This document shows, in pieces, positions 58,201-64,000 of a stretch of 64,000 nucleotides of DNA (position 1 is the first letter of the stretch; each line of letters opens with the position of its first letter). Origin of the DNA: Anthopleura xanthogrammica (lineage: Eukaryota; Cnidaria; Anthozoa; Actiniaria; Actiniidae); contig OZ025211.1 of NCBI GenBank assembly GCA_964019055.1, forward strand, positions 10,418,400-10,482,399, written 5' to 3'. The translations under genes were made by a program, and so were the position numbers. The notes beneath the pieces were generated by a model that saw nothing but the letters and a program-made list of their open reading frames with translations, had not been told where the DNA came from and did not search any database.

Positions 58201-61200
58201 GTTGATGTATCTCTTTTATCTCTATTCCCATGAAGGACCCATAATGTGCTTAAAGAATTTCTTGATACATAAATCGTCATCAGAAGGCGAAGTTCAGATG
58301 CTGGTCAATGGCTCTTGGGCATCGCTCTGTAGACCTGACTTATACACAATAGATATCCATATTTCCGGTGTGGTGTGCCGATCACTTGGTCTGGGTAGCA
58401 AGGGTATTGCTATCAAGAAATTCCCAAGTAAGAAGCTTAACAGTGCTTGGGTTTTCATCAAGAAATGCAGCGGCAGTGAACACAACATTCTCGATTGTGA
58501 GAGATCAGACATAGCACGTTTTACCTGTACAAGTGAATTTGTGCTAAACGTCATTTGTGGGAATGCAACATGTAAGTTAGCCTGCGTCACATCCGGACAA
58601 ATACCACGGCAAAGTCCGTCTGCGTAATATCGCCCAATGCTTTGTTCTGGACCCCAAACGGACTACCAATGTAATATAAGGCGAATTCTTATTGGCTCTC
58701 AACTGGTTCAATTCTAACCCGATCTATGATATATAACCGTGCTAGTCCGTTTGGGGTCCAGAACAAACTTTTGGGCGCTATTACGCAGGCGGACTTTACC
58801 GGAGTATTTGTGCGGATACACGCAGGGTACATGTAAGTGAACATTTTTATTTTTTAGATTATGCATTACAATTTCTCTTACACTTTACTTTTAGGTTAGC
58901 AGGTGTAATGTGCAGTATTTTCAAAGCTCTCAGCCCTTCTTTAATTTTAAACATTTTATTTAGGTCCTGCCAACTGTAGCTGCATTTCTACGCATTTTTC
59001 CCATGAAGTAAAATGTGGTCCCCCAGCCACTATTCACCTACTGCAAGACCTTCCCTATTATACTACAGAATTGTAAGTAATAGTCCAAAACTTTATATGT
59101 AAATATTTTCTTTCTTTTGTTAGCAATCCTATTAGCTATGCATGTATTTATCTAAAGATGTACCATTACTTGACTTTATTTATAGCAAACCATTTCGTTC
59201 AGTTCCAGCAAAATATCTGTGTGAGAATCTTCCTTCAAAATGTGTCATTCAGATCCCGCGTTTGCCATTTCAATATACTTGAAATTTTCTTGAAACGTCT
59301 TCATTGCTTTTTTCACGGTAGGATTTTATTTGACATTGATTTGAGCAACATCAAGAGTTATTCCTTTGACCATCTTCCATTATTAAAGACAATGTAAGTT
59401 TAAAAAATACGTATTCTTGCCGTTTAAATAAATTTTGGTTAAAAATATATCGTATTTTTTATTTATTTGTTTTTCATTTTTTGCATTAAGGGGCACTTGG
59501 ATGAAAACGCCTCAATTTTTGAAAGTCCGAATAATTTAAGTATTTGAGGATAATATATGACTCAATTATGATTATGAAAACCAGATTGGAGAAAATTTTA
59601 GCCTGGGAGCCACTTGCAGTTAAAAAAATGTGGTTTCAAAGCTCAAAGAACAATAGGGTTGAGTAAATGACGTCATTTACTCACGATTTAGATGCTGGAA
59701 AAATTGATAATTTTAATCCGCCACCTTTCGACTGTGAAGAAGATATGTTGCTTGGCAACTATTGGAGCCATTTAGATAGTTTTAACCAAGTTTCAAGTAA
59801 TTTCCAAGTTCATCGATTTTCATCCAAGTGCCCCTTTAATATGCTTTCTTCTGAAACATTTGTGTACAGTTCTGCAAACGAAGCTTTCGGCTGTTCAGTT
59901 ACTACTACGCTTCTCAGTTGAGCTTGGAATGAACGTATTGTTTTTATCACGAAGTTTTGTCGTTGAAATGTGCATGTTGTCAGGGGCAGCGTGGGAAAAT
60001 TGCAGGAGCTTTATTGCCGATGCGGCGACGTCAGTACCATGCTTGATTGCTATTGAATACTTTTAACGTTGCCCCTGACAACATGCACTTTTCAACGACA
60101 AAACTTCGTGACAAAACTTCGGTCGTTCCAAGCTCAACTAAAAAGCGTAGTAACTAGATTGTTTGATCTTCAGATCATTTACTAATACAAATATAAAGAA
60201 GATCAATACATATGCTTTGAAGGAGCAAATAGGACTAGAGAACATGTAAGTGTTTCAATACCTAACTTTTTTAAAAGTCCCATTTCTGCTGGTTTATGGA
60301 CATCAATCAGTTGGTATAGGTGTGTGTCAATCAATCATAAGTTTCGACCAATACGTGGTCAATTAATAAAAAAAAATACAATGGGCTGTCTGCAGGCTTT
60401 TCTTTTTCCTTCCTTCTTCCTTATCCCTCCCATAAATACCTTCTAAATGAACCGACATTAATCTTCCTTTCTAATTGGTGCTTTATAAGTGCAAGTCTTC
60501 TCTTTGGTTTGATTTTTATCTGTTGGAGTCGCAACTAGTGTTTTTGGGCTCTCTGACCCTTAGTTGTCTTTTCTATCGCTTCATTCACCCAAAAAAGTGT
60601 TACTAAGAAGGACCACGCGTAGTGTTTTCTGATTATTCATTAACGTTGCTCTTGAAAAAAAGAAATAATAATATAATAATATAATAATAATAATATCTCA
60701 GTGCGTTAACATCAAATTTTACTTGTTTAGAATCTTAGAGAAAAACAAAGTAACTGATCTTGCCGATATTCGTCTGGACGGTTTGAAACTGAATAAGTTT
60801 GGCGATGCAAGGTGAGCTAGTGTTGATCAAGGATTAATTAAAAAAATGGTCATTTTGTCAAATGCAAGGAAATGGTTATCCCTATTGAGCCTTTTTAAAG
60901 TTGCAAATGTCCAAGATCCCAAAGTAATATTTTGACAGTTATCATCATTGAAGAAAAGAGCATTCACAAGAAGTATACAGCTATTTCAAAAAAGGTTGGT
61001 GAAGGTTTTGTTGCTTGTTGATATGAATTCAATGAGCGAAAAGTCGCAACTATATGGAATTTTCCGGAACTTTGTCAGCAGATTTTCCCAAGAAACTTTC
61101 TTTTGTGCTGACATAATTTAAATATGAATATGATATATTTCAAGCTTGGTAAGCAACATGCAACATGCAACATGCAACATGCAACATGCAACATGCAACA

Positions 61201-63712
61201 TGCAACATGCAACATGCAACAAAACCTTCACCAACCTTTTTTGAAATAGTTGTATAGACTTGATTAAGCTCAGTGGATAGACCCTCTTCGAATATGGCGC
61301 CGATGACGTCAAACGAGGATTGGCCATCTTATTCAGATCTCAGGAATAGTATTTTTTACATGGTCGATGATAGGAGAATCTTTATATCTATTAAAAACTG
61401 CAATCCACATAAAAAACCTGAAAACATATGTCAGTCTACACGAACTTGGTTCAACAACAAGGTTGACGTTATCGGCGCTATATTCGAAAAGGGTCTAATT
61501 GGGTCAATTAAAAATAAAATACACATAAAAGTAAAAGCTATCAAACGCGAAACACCGATCCCAGCTTTGCATGAGTGACAAAAAAGTTTGACGTTATCGG
61601 CACTATATTCGAAAAGGGTCTATTTGGGTCAATTAAAAATAAAATACACATAAAAGTAAAAGCTATCAAACGCGAAACACCGATCCCGGCTTTGCTTGAG
61701 TGACCAAACAATGGGTAGTTTTCACGATAGTTTTTATTGAAATAGAATGTCCGTTCAACAAACTTGAAATCAAGAAGTTTTTTTTTATTAGTTATCGATT
61801 TTGTTTTTCTGAATGTGTCTTTAGAATGCATTTATTCTAGAACAGACATTTACAGCTGTAACAAAGGAGATGAAATAATGAATTCTCGATCGGGGAATTA
61901 TCAATAGGCCATTTCAGAAACGAGCAAGGGACTGGGGACGAGTTTTGAATTTTAATCTAATTAGCAAAAATGTTTTGTAATTTGAAAGAGCATCACAAGA
62001 TTAGTAAGTCTAGCAAATTTGAACAGGTTTGAATGACATGAACCAGAGTTAGAAGCTCTGAAAAGTGTCAAAATTTACAAAGAATGTATGGTTAGGGGGG
62101 ACGCTTGTCCCCTGTGTGGAATGAGGGCTTAAAACCGGGAGGAAATTTTTTTTGGCAGACGGGTGGCCTTAAAATCGGTGGATGGGTGGGTGGGGAGGGC
62201 TTGTACTCGTTGGAAACTTATAAAATAATGGAGAAAATAATGAATTAATATCTGTATTCTTGACAGCATCTTCCTGAAAAACATTCATTCTGCACTGAAT
62301 GTTCAAGAAAAGAGCCACTGGGATGGAATAACTAGAAACATCGCCTACAGGTAAGTAGGTTTTGAAATACGGTTTGATAAAATGCGAGCAGCTCAGGTGT
62401 CTAATTTTTTTCCCTGATAGGGAGAAAATGTTGTGCGAAGCAAATCTTTTTCCAGCTTCGTTTGTTCTTTTGTTCCTATTTTTTGGTAATCTTCCTTCCT
62501 TCTTACTTCTTCTTGTTGTTTCAATTTGAGGGTTAGGGAAAGACTGCTATGGGGGATTCGGTGTGTGGAAAAATATTAATAACATGGGCATGTTCTTTTT
62601 TGAAGTGTGTTGAATCTTCAAGGGAATGAAATTAAGAATATTACAAAAGATGGCACAAGAGGAAAAGAGTTTCTATCAGAATTGTATGTCAAGAGTAATA
62701 AATCATATGCAGTTACTCAGATATAATAAGATATATGAAGATAAATTTACAGCGTTGCTCCTTTATAAGCAAGTTATCAATTATTATAGACATGCACCAT
62801 TAGAATTCTGTAGGATATGAAAACATTTGTATTTTTCAAGTTGTGCCTTACATTTGCACTTCGTTGACTTTTGTGAATGATTTGCTCTTGAACGCCGGAG
62901 GCCAAGCTAGACAAACGTGCCAGTAGTCAAGAACCACACTAGTGGTGTCTACCGATTGAAGACAAAAAGGTCTGATTCATCATTCTATGAGATCTCTTCT
63001 TGCAGCTTGCCACCAACTCACCTAATAAATTCTGACATAACGGGGGTTCTTGATCATATGATGATATAGCATCTCGTTTCCCCCCAGATATCTGCAAAAT
63101 AATGGCATTTCTTTCATCGAGGAAGAAAGTTTGGAACACTTTTTCAAGCTGACGATAATGTAAGTTAACGGAGATTGGATGATTGTAGAATCACCTTCGT
63201 ATGTAAATTGCCGAATTCCAACCACATGATGTTTACATGGTGTTCCCTGGAGAATTGTTTCTTTATAATGTTTTCATATCCACATGAATATGAACGAATA
63301 AATTTCATAAAAATAAAGTAACAATTCTCCAGGGAACACCATGTATCAATAGGTTTCAATTGTGCAATTTACATACGAAGATGATTTGGCCTATTCTAGG
63401 AGCTTTCAAAATATGCTTTAACGATAAAGCACGGAATTCAATCTGCCATTCAACCAAGAAAATCAGTTACTTTTATGACAACAGGCAGATACTAATTAAA
63501 AGCCTGGTTAATGAAAAGCTAATTCTGATAAGGTTTTAACAATAATTATGTTGCAAAAAACAACGAAAAGTATGGACAACCCATTAATTGACAGTGTACG
63601 GCTTATTTTTCATGTGTGTGAGTCTTTTTCCACTTTTTTGTTTTAGAAATTTAGCGTATAATATGATCTTACGTGTTACAACGAAGATGTTTTCAAACAA
63701 CGTGGAGATATT
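52273..63712 (+). CDS. MAM-CCP-SRCR-LRR receptor-like protein, 3'-partial
   Basis: Twelve exons give about 493 residues before the window ends: 52273-52333, 53466-53561, 56209-56453, 57507-57588, 57977-58153, 58236-58571, 58964-59072, 59322-59393, 60731-60811, 62267-62350, 63088-63159 and 63647-63712. Order: signal peptide (MFEIYSSIIKFCVLIFYLNQ), MAM about 25-160 (opens CSFEDGLCGW, closes IALDDLIFF), sushi/CCP-like domain about 163-220 with six Cys, SRCR about 221-332 (GVVCRSLGLG, KKCSGSEHNILDC), LRR N-cap CPANCSC, then LRRs such as IDLSNIKSYSFDHLPLLKT and YLQNNGISFIEEESL. LRR exons share phase 2 and two are exactly 72 bases, as in LRR receptors. The CCP exon uses a GC donor. What follows the LRRs (transmembrane segment, GPCR or other) is outside the window, so the class is open. 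Confidence 0.85.
52385..52470. repeat. GAAA/GGAA microsatellite
   Basis: GAAAGAAAGAAGGAAA units lie just inside the first intron (52334-53465) of the receptor-like gene. Confidence 0.85.
52630..52724. repeat. Short inverted repeat, TCAAGACC/GGTCTTGA
   Basis: CATGATATCGTAAATGAT through ATTATCAAGACC is inverted as GGTCTTGATATTTACGATAT ahead of CATG, with a CGAGGCCG-type centre. Confidence 0.6.
52858..52965. repeat. Second copy of the 20818-20925 repeat
   Basis: ACCTACAGATAATACATTTA, GTTCACACGATAT and CAGAAGCGAGATAGT are in the same order as at 20818. Confidence 0.6.
55235..55570. repeat. Inverted repeat plus interspersed repeat in a receptor-gene intron
   Basis: TAGAGTGCATTCAGTAAAAG at 55235 is inverted at about 55361-55380. 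Then 55430-55570 matches the repeat at 2797-2905. It lies in the 2.6 kb intron 53562-56208, which otherwise shows nothing clear. Confidence 0.6.
55655..55800. mobile_element. Foldback with AATCGCACGACCT arms
   Basis: AAATCGCACGACCTCGAG with TACAATTTGGAAA is inverted as CCAAATTTTACGAGTAGG with TCGTGTGATTT. Confidence 0.6.
56655..57155. mobile_element. MITE with TGCACTgTCAATTGAAAC ends
   Basis: The left end GTCAATTGAAACCCCC and the right end GTTTCAATTGACTAGTGCA are inverted. A second inverted layer (CGGGACAGGGCGGGGAATT/AATTCCCTGCCCTGTCCCG) follows inside. About 500 bases, in intron 56454-57506. Confidence 0.8.
57977..58571 (+). CDS. Sushi/CCP and SRCR domain exons of the receptor-like gene
   Basis: Exon 57977-58153 encodes a CCP-like domain (CPPLDAPVNGTINC, then KCLPTGMWSGLNVAC). 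Exon 58236-58571 encodes one whole SRCR domain with seven Cys. The intron between them is only 82 bases and begins GCAAGT rather than GT. The nearest GT in the area would create a stop at the junction, so GC-AG splicing is the reading that keeps the frame. Confidence 0.75.
58592..58815. mobile_element. Foldback at the start of the post-SRCR intron
   Basis: Arms of about 75 bases (CCGGACAAATACC ... CTGGACCCCAAACGGACTA) are inverted about 70 bases later. It starts only about 20 bases after the donor at 58572. Confidence 0.8.
59487..59838. mobile_element. Second copy of the GGGGCACTTGGATGAAA MITE
   Basis: Inverted ends AAGGGGCACTTGGATGAAAA and TTTTCATCCAAGTGCCCCTT. The interior matches 36279-36632 in reverse orientation, including GTAAATGACGTCATTTAC. 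It lies in intron 59394-60730. Confidence 0.8.
59897..60156. mobile_element. Foldback with TGCATGTTGTCAGGGGCA arms
   Basis: Arms of about 95 bases from TTACTACTACGC to GTTGTCAGGGGCA are inverted after a spacer of about 75 bases. It follows the previous MITE in the same intron. Confidence 0.8.
60978..61256. mobile_element. Intact CAACATG-type MITE
   Basis: CAGCTATTTCAAAAAAGGTT, GGTGAAGGTTTTGTTGC at the left and its inverted copy at the right give ends of about 37 bases. Inside are ATATTTCAAGCTTGGTAAG and nine or so CAACATG units (61157-61220). Same family as 33500-34240 and 4985-5097. Confidence 0.85.
61278..61711. mobile_element. Inverted-repeat element with a 125-bp tandem duplication
   Basis: TAGACCCTCTTCGAATATGG ahead of CGCCGATGACGTCAA is inverted at 61462-61498. 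The segment 61462-61586 is then repeated at 61587-61711 with few changes. It lies in intron 60812-62266. Confidence 0.75.
63180..63395. mobile_element. Foldback with CACCTTCGTATGTAAATTG ends
   Basis: CACCTTCGTATGTAAATTG and CAATTTACATACGAAGATG are inverted ends. ACATGGTGTTCCCTGGAGAA with TTGTT inside is inverted at 63331-63352. It starts about 20 bases after the LRR exon 63088-63159. Confidence 0.75.
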
Positions 63713-64000
63713 GTAAGATACTAAATAAATCTTATATAAGATACATACGTGCTACTAAAAGCTTACGCTGGTCATTGTAGAACCAATGATAGCTAGACGA
63801 ACAAGACAAATGAACGAAGAAAGATTACATAATCAATCATCCAACCAGCTATTCAACCAACTATCACAAACAAACAAACAAAGAACAAGAACAACAACAA
63901 CAATTAGTTAACAAAAAAACGAACATAATTGCTAATAAGTGTTAACGAGGAAGTTTGGTAATGGGGACCAGCGTGCTCCTAAATGTATTTTTGAACATTA

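Noticed and set aside
59158..59397. 79-codon open frame as an alternative exon of the receptor-like gene
   Set aside because: Only its last 72 bases (59322-59393) behave as an exon with correct phase and LRR pattern. The rest lacks the family pattern.
59667..60066. Two overlapping open frames of 84 and 68 codons
   Set aside because: They lie inside a MITE and a foldback in an intron of the receptor-like gene.

Overview
This is animal nuclear DNA, most likely from an anthozoan cnidarian and plausibly a stony coral. Coding sequence is split into short exons (48 to 584 bases) with GT-AG introns. The sequence is AT-rich and full of microsatellites, tRNA-derived SINEs and foldback or MITE-like elements. 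One gene encodes galaxin-type di-cysteine repeats, a family known from coral skeletal matrix and other cnidarians. All gene models were built by hand by joining exons at splice sites in a consistent reading frame. The lineage is inference.

Region 1 (361-23583, + strand, 5' end outside the window) is the 3' part of one very large gene: 34 exons, 2,279 codons, ending at 23581-23583. It encodes a Lys/Glu/Arg/Gln-rich, probably coiled-coil protein made of a repeating module of about 400-500 residues. Each module lies in a 4-5 kb cassette of six or seven exons. Four clear cassettes are followed by a degenerate fifth. I do not recognise the protein.

Region 2 (about 26449-36099, +) is a PIM-family serine/threonine kinase gene with a full set of catalytic residues. 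Several of its introns carry transposon remnants or microsatellites, two of them touching splice acceptors.

Region 3 (37220-45576, -) holds two tandem paralogous secreted trypsin-like serine proteases with identical exon structure. Both have Asn where the oxyanion-hole Gly193 is usual. One paralog carries a 1.58 kb ATCC microsatellite in an intron.

Region 4 (47717-50853, +) encodes a small secreted protein with a signal peptide, 15 uninterrupted Gly-X-Y collagen triplets, a short helical linker and 13 di-cysteines in galaxin-like repeats. A GC-AG intron seems to be needed to keep the frame.

Region 5 (52273-63712, +, 3' end outside the window) is the N-terminal part of a receptor-like gene: signal peptide, MAM, sushi/CCP, SRCR, then a cysteine-rich LRR N-cap and a row of LRR exons, two of exactly 72 bases.

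The protease, galaxin and MAM/SRCR/LRR products look extracellular or cell-surface, but nothing here shows that the five loci act together. The strongest points of interest are the exon-cassette repeat gene, the collagen-galaxin fusion, the MAM-CCP-SRCR-LRR architecture, and transposon ends lying at the splice sites of the PIM gene.
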